From contig NZ_LR131147.1 in assembly GCF_900626285.1 (NCBI RefSeq), positions 897,610-961,609 on the forward strand: a stretch of 64,000 nt of DNA, in the 5' to 3' direction. Origin of the DNA: Intestinimonas massiliensis (ex Afouda et al. 2020). GTDB lineage: Bacteria; Bacillota; Clostridia; Oscillospirales; Oscillospiraceae. The notes below the pieces were generated by a model. It was not told the DNA's origin, did no database searches, and saw only the letters and a program-made list of their open reading frames with translations. The translations under genes and the position numbers were made by a program. Below are positions 33,584 to 42,410 of the stretch, in pieces; position 1 is the stretch's first letter, and each line of letters opens with the position of its first letter.

Positions 33584-34282
33584 ATGAACGAGTGCATTCT
33601 GGTGGTGGACGATGACGCTGAGATCGTCAATGCCATTGCCATTCTGCTGGAGAAAGAGGGGTACCGGGTGCTGAAGGCCTACAACGGCATGGAGGCCCTG
33701 GATCTGGCCCTGGACCCAGGTCTGCGGCTCATCCTCATGGACGTGATGATGCCGAAGCTGGACGGGCTGTCGGCGGTGCTGAAGATCCGGGAGAAGCGCA
33801 ACCTGCCCATCCTGATTCTCAGCGCCAAGAGCGAGGACACTGACAAGGTGCTGGGGCTGAGCATGGGGGCAGACGACTACATCGCCAAGCCCTTCAACCC
33901 CCAGGAGCTGGTGGCCCGGGTGCGCAGCCACCTGCGGCGGTACACCCAGTTGGGGGACGTGAACGCCGCCGGCCGCACCCGTGAGATCGTCAACGGCCGG
34001 CTGCGCTATCGGCCGGAGGAGCGGGTGCTGCTGGCGGACGGCGAACCGGTGCGGCTCACCGCCACCGAACTGAAGATCGTGGACCTGCTGATGCGCAACC
34101 TGGGCCGGGTGTTCCCCGCCGAGGAGATCTACCGCCGGGTGTGGGGGGAGGAACCCTTCGCCACCGAGAACACGGTGATGGTCCACATACGGCGGATCCG
34201 GGAGAAGATCGAGCTCAACCCAAAGGAGCCGGAATATTTAAAGGTGGTGTGGGGCATTGGATACAAAATCGAGAAGCGTTAA
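33584..34282 (+). CDS. OmpR/PhoB-family response regulator (VanR-like)
   Basis: 232 aa, ATG 33584 after GGAGGGGG. Receiver domain with the acidic pocket DDD (9-11), phospho-acceptor D53 in LILMDVMMPKLDG, Lys in AKPFNP; a winged-helix DNA-binding domain (about 130-230) with TENTVMVHIRRIREKIE. Overlaps its kinase gene by 26 bases. Target genes are not evident; the adjacent MATE exporter is the nearest candidate. Confidence 0.95.
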   Translation: MNECILVVDDDAEIVNAIAILLEKEGYRVLKAYNGMEALDLALDPGLRLILMDVMMPKLDGLSAVLKIREKRNLPILILSAKSEDTDKVLGLSMGADDYIAKPFNPQELVARVRSHLRRYTQLGDVNAAGRTREIVNGRLRYRPEERVLLADGEPVRLTATELKIVDLLMRNLGRVFPAEEIYRRVWGEEPFATENTVMVHIRRIREKIELNPKEPEYLKVVWGIGYKIEKR

Positions 34283-36320
34283 ACCGGGCCTGGCTCTTCT
34301 GGCCTTTATCCTGGGGATCACCCTGCTGCTGTACAGCGGGGCGGGGTGGCTGTACCTGCTGGTCAGCACCAGCTCCGCCACCCGGGTCAACGTGTTGGAT
34401 GCCTTCCGGAGCGATTACCAGCAGACCGCCGCCTTCCGCAGTATGCTGGGCAGCGACCTCTATTCCCTGCTTCATTACGCCGTCAGCTCGGAATACTACG
34501 CCTCACCGCCTCTGGCGGAGGAAGACGTGAACCTGCTCTACCTAGTGGAAAAGGGAGATATGCTGCGGTCCTCCAATACCGCCGCCGACCTCTCCTCCCC
34601 GGATACCCTGCCGGAGGGCTATAACTTTCTGCTCCGCTTTACCGGAGGCACCGCCTCCATCTGGAAGGATGGCCGGGAGCTGGACGTCTACGGGGACGGC
34701 TTCTTCCGGGGCACGGAGGAAGACTGGTACGTGCCCGGCTACGCCAACGGCGGGACCCATGATGAGGCCGAGTACGACAGCGTGACGGTATATATCGCCG
34801 CCGCCGCAGAACCGGCAGACTATGGCACGGGCTACGGGCCCTACAGCCTGGTGCAGGACATGACCAGGGTGCGCACCTACCTCATCTGGCTGCTGCTGGT
34901 GCCTCCGGCGGCAGGGGTGGCCTTTCTGGTGTGGGCCATTCTCTGGAGGAAGCACAAGCTGCGGGCTGACCAGGCCGTCGCCTGGTTCACCGGCCACATC
35001 TGGCTGGAGGTCAAGGCGGCGCTGCTGATCCCCCTGGTCTTTCTGTGGTGCGGCTGCGCAGTGAGCCTCATAGAGCTGTTCGTACACTATAATTACGGCG
35101 GGATCGTCTGGTGTCTGGCCACCCCCCTGCCCCTGTGGTGGTCTTACTTCTGTCTCAACGACCTGCGATACAATCTTGGGCAGCTGCGGTCCCACAGCTT
35201 CTGCGCCGCCTGCGTCCGGCTCTTCCGGCGGCAGGAGCTGGGCTGGACCGTTCAGAAGCGGATGGACCGGCGGGCGGTGCTCCAGTTCGTGCTGTGCGTC
35301 CCCTTCTTCCTGGTGTGGGCGGCTCAGTTTCCCAACCTCTATCTGCGGCGGTTTTATAGCGGCCTGCTCCCCCTGCTGCTGGCAGGCCTTTTCCTGGCGG
35401 GGGCGGCCCTCATCGCCGCCCAGATCAGACTGATGACCGCCAACCGGAAAACCACGGCTGACACGGACAAGCTGCTCACCCATATCCAGGCCGCCGGAGC
35501 GGGACAGCCCACCGGGGCCCTGGTCCTGCCGGAGGATTCCGACCTGCGGCAGGCCGCCGACAGCCTGGGCCACATGGAGGACGGTCTCCGGGCCGCCCTG
35601 GCGGAGCAGATGAAAAGCGAGCGGACCAAGATCGAACTCATCGCCAACGTGTCCCACGACCTGAAAACCCCCCTCACCTCCATTGTCAGCTATGTGGAAC
35701 TGCTCCAGCAGGAGGAGGGGCTGCCGGAGCATGTGCGGGACTACGTCCGCATTCTGGCAGAGAAGGCCCAGCGGCTCCAGACCATGGTGCGGGATGTGTT
35801 CGAGGTAAGCAAGGCCGCCGCCGGAAATCTGCCGGTGGCGATGGCTCCCCTGGACTACGCCAAGCTGCTGCGGCAGACCCTGGCGGACATGAGCGAGGAG
35901 ATCGAGGCCGCCTCCGCCTCCCTGCGTCCCCGGCTGCCGCAGGAGCCGGTATGGATCGAAGCTGACGGGGACCGGCTGTACCGGGTGTTCCAGAACCTGA
36001 TCGGCAACGCCCTGAAGTACGCCCTGGAGGGCTCCCGGATCTATCTGGACCTGAATGTGGACCAGGGACAGGCGGCGGCCGTACTGCGGAATATCTCCCG
36101 GGACGAGCTGCCCCAGGACGTGGATCTGACTGAACGGTTTGTCCGGGGAGACGCCAGCCGCACCGATGGAGGCAGCGGTCTGGGGCTGTCCATCGCCCGC
36201 ACCTTTACCGAGGCCTGCGGCGGCAGCTTCACTCTCAGGACCGAAGCCGACCTGTTCACCGTGCAGGTATCCTTTCCCCTGACAGACAAGCGTCCGGCGG
36301 AGGAACCGCCGGCGGAATAA
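34257..36320 (+). CDS. sensor histidine kinase
   Basis: 687 aa from TTG 34257, the only start upstream of the first membrane segment (residues 10-35). An extracellular domain (about 36-205) is followed by a multi-pass region (about 210-400), then HisKA with phosphorylated His 467 (SHDLKTPLTSIVSYVELLQ) and a HATPase domain (NLIGNALKYAL; GGSGLGLSIAR). Partner of the overlapping response regulator. The large multi-helix sensor suggests a cell-envelope or membrane-solute signal. Confidence 0.93.
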   Translation: MDTKSRSVKPGLALLAFILGITLLLYSGAGWLYLLVSTSSATRVNVLDAFRSDYQQTAAFRSMLGSDLYSLLHYAVSSEYYASPPLAEEDVNLLYLVEKGDMLRSSNTAADLSSPDTLPEGYNFLLRFTGGTASIWKDGRELDVYGDGFFRGTEEDWYVPGYANGGTHDEAEYDSVTVYIAAAAEPADYGTGYGPYSLVQDMTRVRTYLIWLLLVPPAAGVAFLVWAILWRKHKLRADQAVAWFTGHIWLEVKAALLIPLVFLWCGCAVSLIELFVHYNYGGIVWCLATPLPLWWSYFCLNDLRYNLGQLRSHSFCAACVRLFRRQELGWTVQKRMDRRAVLQFVLCVPFFLVWAAQFPNLYLRRFYSGLLPLLLAGLFLAGAALIAAQIRLMTANRKTTADTDKLLTHIQAAGAGQPTGALVLPEDSDLRQAADSLGHMEDGLRAALAEQMKSERTKIELIANVSHDLKTPLTSIVSYVELLQQEEGLPEHVRDYVRILAEKAQRLQTMVRDVFEVSKAAAGNLPVAMAPLDYAKLLRQTLADMSEEIEAASASLRPRLPQEPVWIEADGDRLYRVFQNLIGNALKYALEGSRIYLDLNVDQGQAAAVLRNISRDELPQDVDLTERFVRGDASRTDGGSGLGLSIARTFTEACGGSFTLRTEADLFTVQVSFPLTDKRPAEEPPAE

Positions 36321-36336
36321 GTGCGCGGACTTCGTC

Positions 36337-36373
36337 ACGGCCGCCCCCGGATGGGGGCGGCCGTCTTTCTTTT
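36337..36373 (+). terminator. intrinsic terminator after the two-component operon
   Basis: Twelve-base perfect arms (36337-36348 and 36353-36364), loop GGAT, tail CTTTCTTTT. Confidence 0.88.
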
Positions 36374-36380
36374 CGTCGAT

Positions 36381-36411
36381 TATTGACATGTCAATATTTC
36401 TATATTAAAAT
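36381..36411 (+). promoter_or_regulatory. MATE promoter with a palindromic operator over the -35
   Basis: TTGACA (36383-36388) and TAAAAT (36406-36411) are 17 bases apart. The -35 is inside the 16-base perfect palindrome TATTGACATGTCAATA (36381-36396), so a dimeric repressor there would block the polymerase. The ACATGT centre resembles that of the XRE operator at 32462-32479. Confidence 0.75.
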
Positions 36412-36445
36412 GAATCCGCAAACTTTCAAAAGTGAGGCGAGGCAC

Positions 36446-37849
36446 ATGGACCCCACACCCACCAATCCTCTGGGCACGGCACCCATCGGCAGGCTGCTGC
36501 CCAAATTTGCCATACCTTCGGTCATTGCCTTTCTGGTGACCTCCCTGTACAACATCGTGGACCAGATCTTCATCGGCCAGGGCGTGGGCTATCTGGGCAA
36601 CGCGGCCACCACGGTGGCCTTTCCCTTCGTCACCGCCTCCACCGCCATCGCCCTGCTCATGGGCATCGGCACGGCGGCCAATTTCAACCTGAATCTGGGG
36701 GCCGGACGGCGGGAGGCGGCCCGCCAGGTGGCGGGTACCGGTCTGGTGGTGCTGGCTGTTTTGGGGCTCTGCCTGGGGTTTGCGGCCTACTTTCTCCGGG
36801 CGCCTCTGCTCACCTTTTTTGCCGCCACCCCTGACGTATTTCCCTACGCCATGACCTATACCGGCATCATCGCCTTCGGTCTGCCTATGGTCACCTTTAC
36901 CACCGGGGCCAGCAACATGATCCGGGCGGACGGCAGTCCGGCCTTCTCCATGTTCTGCACCCTGTCCGGTGCCATTCTCAACACCATTTTAGACCCCATT
37001 TTTATCTTTGGGCTAAAACAGGGGGTGGCGGGAGGCGCTCTGGCCACCGTGCTGGGCCAGGCGCTGTCCCTGGTACTGGTGCTGGGCTACCTGCTGCGCA
37101 CCCGGCTGCGTACCGTGCCCCTGACCCGGGCCGATCTGCGGCCTCAGCCCCGGCTGCTCAAGTCCATCTTTGCTCTGGGCATGGCCCCCTTCTTCAACCA
37201 GATCGCCATGCTGCTGGTGCAGGTGGTGCTCAACAACACCCTGACCTATTACGGCGCACTGTCCCGGTACGGCTCCGACATCCCTCTGGCCTGCGTGGGG
37301 GTGATCTCCAAGGTCAATATCCTGGTACTGGGCTTTACCATCGGCATCTCCCAGGGATGCCAGCCTATTTTCAGCTTCAACTATGGCGCGGGCAAGTACA
37401 GCCGGGTGCGGGAGGCCTATCGGAAGGCCATCATTGTGGCTACCCTGATCTGCTGCGGGGCCTTTCTGTGCTTCCAGCTCTTTCCCCGGCAGATCGCGGG
37501 TATTTTCGACTCCTCCGGCACTGAGCTGTACTTCCAGTTCTCCGAGCGCTATTTCCGTATCTTTATGCTGATGACCTTCGTCAACGCGGTACAGCCCATT
37601 ACTTCCAACTTTTTTACCTCCATCGGCAAGGCTCCCAAGGGCATCCTGATCTCCCTGACCCGGCAGGTGATCTTTTTGATCCCCCTGATCCTGGTGTTTC
37701 CCCTGATCTGGGGCATCGACGGGGTGATGTACGCCGGTCCCATCGCCGACAGCGCGGCGCTGGTAGTGGCCTTCCTGCTCACCAGGCGGGAAATGAAACG
37801 TATGCCCGCCCAGGACAGGCTGCCTGATCCCGTCCACGTACAGAGATAA
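36446..37849 (+). CDS. MATE-family multidrug/sodium antiporter
   Basis: 467 aa from ATG 36446. The earlier in-frame ATG at 36410 lies in the promoter's -10 box and cannot be used. About 12 membrane segments in two halves; typical MATE features include PSVIAFLVTSLYNIVDQIFIGQ near the N-terminus, GASNMIRADGSP, LDPIFIF and GISQGCQPIFSFNYGA. It exports cationic drugs or metabolites using a cation gradient. It is a single-gene unit with its own promoter and terminator. Confidence 0.95.
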   Translation: MDPTPTNPLGTAPIGRLLPKFAIPSVIAFLVTSLYNIVDQIFIGQGVGYLGNAATTVAFPFVTASTAIALLMGIGTAANFNLNLGAGRREAARQVAGTGLVVLAVLGLCLGFAAYFLRAPLLTFFAATPDVFPYAMTYTGIIAFGLPMVTFTTGASNMIRADGSPAFSMFCTLSGAILNTILDPIFIFGLKQGVAGGALATVLGQALSLVLVLGYLLRTRLRTVPLTRADLRPQPRLLKSIFALGMAPFFNQIAMLLVQVVLNNTLTYYGALSRYGSDIPLACVGVISKVNILVLGFTIGISQGCQPIFSFNYGAGKYSRVREAYRKAIIVATLICCGAFLCFQLFPRQIAGIFDSSGTELYFQFSERYFRIFMLMTFVNAVQPITSNFFTSIGKAPKGILISLTRQVIFLIPLILVFPLIWGIDGVMYAGPIADSAALVVAFLLTRREMKRMPAQDRLPDPVHVQR

Positions 37850-37856
37850 CCAAAAA

Positions 37857-37892
37857 GAGCGCCGCGGGGCGATGCCCCGCGGCGCTCCTTTT
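37857..37892 (+). terminator. intrinsic terminator after the MATE gene
   Basis: Fourteen-base perfect arms (37857-37870 and 37874-37887), GAT loop, then CTTTT; five As precede the stem, so it may also work on the minus strand for the converging 46-aa gene. Confidence 0.9.
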
Positions 37893-37922
37893 ATGCCGCT
37901 TTCCGGCTATGGTACGGTAAAC

Positions 37923-38063
37923 TCAGCAGCCGCAGTTGTTGCCGCAGCCGCAGCCGTTGTTGCTGCTCTCGCCGGAGCCGCAGCAGCAGCACAGCAGGAT
38001 GATGATGAGGATGATCCACAGGCAGTTGCCGCCGCCGAAACCGCAGCCGTTGTTGCACATCAT
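37923..38063 (-). CDS. 46-aa Cys/Gly-rich single-pass membrane protein
   Basis: Start ATGATG at 38063/38060 after GGGAGGTAC. The layout is CNNGCGFGGGNC, a hydrophobic helix (LWIILIIILL), four consecutive cysteines, then GSGESSNNGCGCGNNCGC: 12 cysteines in 46 residues. It recalls short Cys-rich proteins found in sporulating clostridia, without known function; palmitoylation-like, metal or spore-coat crosslinking roles are all guesses. The clear ribosome-binding site and the composition argue that it is real. Confidence 0.78.
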   Translation of the reverse strand: MMCNNGCGFGGGNCLWIILIIILLCCCCGSGESSNNGCGCGNNCGC

Positions 38064-38170
38064 AAGAAGTACCTCCCGGTTGAAAATGGAGCGCCGGTGC
38101 CGGGGGACGGAGCGTTCCGTCCTTCGGCCCGGTCTCACTTCATATTATGCCGGGGGGGCCGGGTGGTGCA

Positions 38171-40045
38171 TTATTCCAGCTCAAAAGCGCCGGTGTACAG
38201 CTGATAGTACAGGCCGTGCTGGTGGATCAGGTCCTCGTGGCTGCCCCGCTCCACGATGCGGCCGTGATCCAGCACCATGATGGCGTCGGAGTTGCGGACG
38301 GTGGACAGTCGGTGGGCAATGACAAATACGGTGCGGCCGCTCATCAGGGCGTCCATGCCCCGCTGGACAATGGCCTCGGTGCGGGTGTCAATGGAGGAGG
38401 TGGCCTCGTCCAGGATCATCACCGGGGGATCGGCCACGGCGGCCCGGGCGATGGCGATCAGCTGCCGCTGGCCCTGGGACAGGTTGGCGCCGTTGCCGGT
38501 GAGCATGGTGTCGTAGCCCTGGGGCAGGCGGCGGATGAAGTCGTCGGCGTTGGCCAGGGCGGCGGCGGCCTCCACCTCCTCATCGGTGGCCTCCAGGTTG
38601 CCGTAGCGGATGTTCTCCCGGACGGTGCCGGTGAACAGGTTGGTGTCCTGGAGCACGATACCCAGGGAGCGCCGCAGGTCGGGCTTGTGGATGTCGTTGA
38701 TGGAGATGCCGTCGTACCGGATCTTGCCGTCGGCGATATCGTAGAACCGGTTGATCAGGTTGGTGATGGTGGTCTTGCCGGCGCCGGTGGCGCCCACGAA
38801 GGCCAGCTTCTGTCCGGGCTTGGCGAACAGGGTGATATCGTGGAGGATGGTCTTGCCCTCCTCATAGGCAAAGTCCACGTCGTCGAAGCGCACGTCGCCG
38901 GTGAGGCGCACATAGGCATAGCTGCCGTCGTCCTGAGGCACCTTCCAGGCCCAGATGTTGGTGCGCTTGTCGCTCTCGTGGAGGTTGCCGTCCTTGTCAA
39001 AGGACACGTTCACCAGGGTCACCTTGCCGTGGTCCTCCTCGGCGGGCTCATCCATCAGATCAAAGATCCGCTGGGCGCCGGCCAGAGCCATGACCACCGA
39101 GTTGAGCTGCTGGGAGATCTGGCTGATGGGGTTGGACAGGCTCTTGGACAGCTGGAGGAAGGTGGCGATGACACCCAGGGTGATGCCGGAGCCGATGCCG
39201 CTGAGGGCCAGGGCACCGCCGGCCATGGCGATAATGACGTACTGGATGTTGCCGATGTTGATGAGGATGGGCATGAGGATGTTGGCGTACTTGTTGGCCT
39301 TGTCGGCGCTCTCGAACAGGGCGTCGTTCACCTTGTCAAAGCCCTCCTGGGCCTCCTGCTCATGACAGAAGACTTTAACCACCTTCTGGCCGTTGATCAT
39401 CTCTTCGATATATCCGTTCAGGTCGCCCAGCTTTACCTGCTGGCGGACAAAGTAGCGGCCGCTGCGGCCGGCCAGTACCCGGGTGACACACAGCATGACG
39501 ATGATGCACAGGATGACCACGCCGGTGAGCAGCAGATCGGTGGTCAGCATGCCCACGAAGGCCACCACGATCATCATCAGGGAGTTGATGACCTGGGGGA
39601 TGCTCTGGGAGAACATCTGGCGCAGGGTGTCCACGTCATTGGTGTAGACGCTCATCACGTCGCCGTGGGCGTGGGTGTCAAAGTACTTGATGGGCAGGGA
39701 CTGCATATGGCCGAACAGGTCGTCCCGGATCTTCTTCTGGACGCCCTGGGAGATGGTGACCATCAGGCGGTTGTAGGCCAGGGCGCACAGGGCTCCGGTG
39801 ATATACAGACAGCCCATCATGGTCAGGGCGTGGATCAATCCGTCAAACACAGGGTTTTCCATGGCCATCAGCGGGGTGATATAGTCGTCGATGAGGGAGC
39901 CCAGGAACAGGGAGCCGGACACCGAGGCAATGGCGCTGATCAGGATACACAGCAGCACCAGGATGAACCGGAAGCCGTAGCCCCGGCCCACATAGCTCAT
40001 GAGCCGGCGGACGGTATGGGACTTCTTTACAGGGGACTTATTCAT
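38171..40045 (-). CDS. ABC exporter half-transporter, catalytically complete subunit
   Basis: 624 aa from ATG 40045, overlapping the previous gene's stop by 8 bases. Six-helix export domain, then an ATPase domain: Walker A GATGAGKTT, signature NLSQGQRQ, Walker B with catalytic Glu in MILDEATSSID, and the switch His in IAHRLSTV. An insert between helix bundle and ATPase (KVTLVNVSFDKDGNLHESDK...) is typical of heterodimeric LmrD/BmrD-like subunits. Pairs with the upstream gene for lipid or drug export. Confidence 0.93.
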   Translation of the reverse strand: MNKSPVKKSHTVRRLMSYVGRGYGFRFILVLLCILISAIASVSGSLFLGSLIDDYITPLMAMENPVFDGLIHALTMMGCLYITGALCALAYNRLMVTISQGVQKKIRDDLFGHMQSLPIKYFDTHAHGDVMSVYTNDVDTLRQMFSQSIPQVINSLMMIVVAFVGMLTTDLLLTGVVILCIIVMLCVTRVLAGRSGRYFVRQQVKLGDLNGYIEEMINGQKVVKVFCHEQEAQEGFDKVNDALFESADKANKYANILMPILINIGNIQYVIIAMAGGALALSGIGSGITLGVIATFLQLSKSLSNPISQISQQLNSVVMALAGAQRIFDLMDEPAEEDHGKVTLVNVSFDKDGNLHESDKRTNIWAWKVPQDDGSYAYVRLTGDVRFDDVDFAYEEGKTILHDITLFAKPGQKLAFVGATGAGKTTITNLINRFYDIADGKIRYDGISINDIHKPDLRRSLGIVLQDTNLFTGTVRENIRYGNLEATDEEVEAAAALANADDFIRRLPQGYDTMLTGNGANLSQGQRQLIAIARAAVADPPVMILDEATSSIDTRTEAIVQRGMDALMSGRTVFVIAHRLSTVRNSDAIMVLDHGRIVERGSHEDLIHQHGLYYQLYTGAFELE

Positions 40046-41777
40046 CGTCGCTGCCTCCCTTCGTCTGGGACTCGTAAATCTCACGGTAAATGTCGCAGCT
40101 CTTCAGCAGTTCCTCATGGGTGCCCATGGCGGCGATCTTGCCGCCGTCCATCACCAGGATCTTGTCGGCATCCTCAATGGAGGAAATACGCTGGGCGATG
40201 ATGAACTTGGTGGTCTCCGGGATCTCCTCCCGGAAGGCCTTGCGGATCAGGGCGTCGGTCTTGGTGTCCACGGCGGAGGTGGAGTCGTCCAGAATGAGGA
40301 TCTTGGGCTTCTTCAGCAGGGCACGGGCGATACACAGCCGCTGCTTCTGGCCGCCGGACACGTTGGAGCCGCCCTGCTCGATGTGGGTGTCGTACTTGTC
40401 GGGGAACTCCTGGATGAAGGGGTCGGCCTGGGCCAGCTTGCACACCCGGACCATCTCCTCGTCTGTGGCCTCCTTGTTGCCCCAGCGCAGGTTCTCCTTG
40501 ATGGTGCCGGAGAACAGCACGTTCTTCTGGAGCACCATGGCCACCTGCTCCCGCAGGGCGTCCATGTCGTAGTCCCGCACATCCACGCCGCCCACCAGCA
40601 CGCGGCCCTCGGTGGCGTCGTACAGGCGGGGGATCAGCTGGACCAGAGTGGTCTTGGAGGTACCGGTACCGCCCAGGATACCCACCGTCTCGCCGGAGTT
40701 GACGGTCAGGTTCACATCCTTCAGGCACTCCTTGGTGGGGTCCTTGGCGTAGCTGAAGCTGACGTTCTCAAAGACCACGGAGCCGTCCTTCACTTCTTCG
40801 ATGGGATTGGGGCCGTTCTTCAGGTCGCTCTTCTCGTTGAGCAGCTCGGTGATACGCTCAGCAGAAGCACGGGCCAGGATGATCATGACCAGCACCATGG
40901 ACAGCATCATCAGGCTCATAAGGATCATCATGATGTAGCTGAACATGCTGGTCAGCTGGCCGGTGGTCAGGTCGCCGCCCACCACCAGGTTGGCGCCGAT
41001 CCAGGACACGGTGATCATACAGGCGTACACACAGATCTGCATCAGGGGCATGTTGAAGGCGATGATCTTCTCCGCCTTGGAGAAGTCCATATAGATCTCG
41101 TTGGAGACCTTGCCGAATTTCTCTTTCTCGTGGTCCTCCCGGACGAAGGACTTCACCACCCGGATGCCCAGCAGATTCTCCTGCACCACGTTGTTCAGCC
41201 AGTCGTACTTCTTAAAGACCCGCTCGAACAGGGGATGGGCCGACCGCATGATGATCAGCAGGCCCGCCGCCAGGATGGGGATGACCACCAGGAAGATCAG
41301 GGCAAGCTTGGGGTTGATGGTAAAGGTGAGCACCCAGGCACAGATGAGCATGATGGGGCAGCGCACCGCGATGCGGATGATCATCATGAAGGCCATCTGC
41401 ACATTGGTCACATCGGTGGTCAGGCGGGTGATGATACCGCCGGTGGAAAATTTATCGATATTGGAAAAAGAAAACTTCTGCACGTTCCGGTACATTTCCC
41501 GGCGCAGGTTGCGGGAAAAGCCGGTGGACGCCCGGGCGGCAAACCGGCCGGACAGAGCGCCCAGCAGCAGGGCCATCAGGGCCATCACCACTACCAGAAC
41601 GCCATATTGCACGATATGTGTCATGCTGCCCGCCTTCACGCCTTCGTCCAGCAGTTTGCCGGTCATCATGGGGATCAGCACGTCGAAGGCCACCTCGCCG
41701 ATGACGAAGATCGGGGTGAGGATGGTATCCCGTTTAAATTCTTGAATGCAGCTTATAAGCCCTCTTCTTTTCTTCAT
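40038..41777 (-). CDS. ABC exporter half-transporter with degenerate ATP site
   Basis: 579 aa, ATG 41777 after AGGAGGAAACCT. Export domain of six helices and an ATPase with Walker A GGTGTSKTT and signature NVSGGQKQR, but with Asp in place of the catalytic Glu (ILDDSTSAVD) and Gln in place of the switch His (IAQRIS). This is the pattern of the LmrC/BmrC-like partner in heterodimeric exporters, where one ATP site is inactive. Follows marR in the same operon. Confidence 0.93.
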   Translation of the reverse strand: MKKRRGLISCIQEFKRDTILTPIFVIGEVAFDVLIPMMTGKLLDEGVKAGSMTHIVQYGVLVVVMALMALLLGALSGRFAARASTGFSRNLRREMYRNVQKFSFSNIDKFSTGGIITRLTTDVTNVQMAFMMIIRIAVRCPIMLICAWVLTFTINPKLALIFLVVIPILAAGLLIIMRSAHPLFERVFKKYDWLNNVVQENLLGIRVVKSFVREDHEKEKFGKVSNEIYMDFSKAEKIIAFNMPLMQICVYACMITVSWIGANLVVGGDLTTGQLTSMFSYIMMILMSLMMLSMVLVMIILARASAERITELLNEKSDLKNGPNPIEEVKDGSVVFENVSFSYAKDPTKECLKDVNLTVNSGETVGILGGTGTSKTTLVQLIPRLYDATEGRVLVGGVDVRDYDMDALREQVAMVLQKNVLFSGTIKENLRWGNKEATDEEMVRVCKLAQADPFIQEFPDKYDTHIEQGGSNVSGGQKQRLCIARALLKKPKILILDDSTSAVDTKTDALIRKAFREEIPETTKFIIAQRISSIEDADKILVMDGGKIAAMGTHEELLKSCDIYREIYESQTKGGSDDE

Positions 41778-41809
41778 AGGTTTCCTCCTTGGATCGCTGT
41801 GGTCTGCGC

Positions 41810-42247
41810 TTACATCAAGTTCTGCTTCAGTTTCTCCACCGTGGCCAGAAACTGATCCAGCTCCTGCTGGGACAGGCCCCGGGTCAGCGTCTGCTCCACA
41901 TGGGAGATCCGCCTTGTGACCTCCTGGAGCAGTGCGTCCGCCTTGGGGGTGGTGGTCACCTGCTTGAGCCGGGCGTCACGGGACACCGACCGGCGTACAA
42001 TGAAGCCCTCCGCCTCCAGGCGTTTCAGCAGGCGGGAGGCCGTGGAGCGGCGGATGTAAAACGCCTCTTCAATGTCCTTCTGACAGATCTCCTGGTCCCG
42101 GTTGTGACACAGAAAGCCCAGGATCTTGGCCTGCATCTCGGTAAAATCGTCCCCCTCGGGACTGCCCGTGGTGGTCTCCATCACCTTACGCCGCAAGAGG
42201 TTGGACAACGCCTTGATCTCGTATCCCACGTGGTGCTCCTGACGCAT
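41810..42247 (-). CDS. MarR-family transcriptional regulator
   Basis: 145 aa from ATG 42247 (AAAGGAG spaced 8), rather than the longer frame from 42307, which would start inside the promoter. Winged helix with EMQAKILGFLCHNRDQEICQ, RRSTASRLLKRLEAEGFI and RRSVSRDARLKQVTTT (wing). First gene of an operon with the two ABC half-transporters, which it most likely represses. Confidence 0.93.
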   Translation of the reverse strand: MRQEHHVGYEIKALSNLLRRKVMETTTGSPEGDDFTEMQAKILGFLCHNRDQEICQKDIEEAFYIRRSTASRLLKRLEAEGFIVRRSVSRDARLKQVTTTPKADALLQEVTRRISHVEQTLTRGLSQQELDQFLATVEKLKQNLM

Positions 42248-42278
42248 CCACTCATCTCCTTTGTTTGCGTTACTTATT

Positions 42279-42310
42279 AGTTTAGTTGCATTGCTAACTG
42301 TTGTCAATGC
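42279..42310 (-). promoter_or_regulatory. marR-ABC promoter with inverted repeat
   Basis: On the minus strand TTGACA (42307-42302), spacer 17, TAAACT (42284-42279). GCATTG (42288-42293) and CAATGC (42305-42310) form an inverted repeat across the spacer and -35, a likely MarR operator. Confidence 0.75.
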
Positions 42311-42361
42311 GCAACATCCACAAAACTCTCACCGCTCTTTCCTGTCCATTCTGACAGGTAT

Positions 42362-42395
42362 AAAAAGCAGCCGCCGCGGTACACCGCGGCGGCTG
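42362..42395 (-). terminator. terminator of the rex-SLH operon
   Basis: Twelve-base perfect arms (42368-42379 and 42384-42395) with a 4-base loop; read on the minus strand it ends in CTTTTTA. It lies 16 bases after the stop of the gene at 42411. Confidence 0.88.
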
Positions 42396-42410
42396 TGAGA
42401 CGCTGTTCTG

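Noticed and set aside
38147..41855. Two long + strand frames opposite the ABC exporter genes.
   Set aside because: Both are antisense to unmistakable ABC transporters and are His/Gly/Asp-rich without domains.
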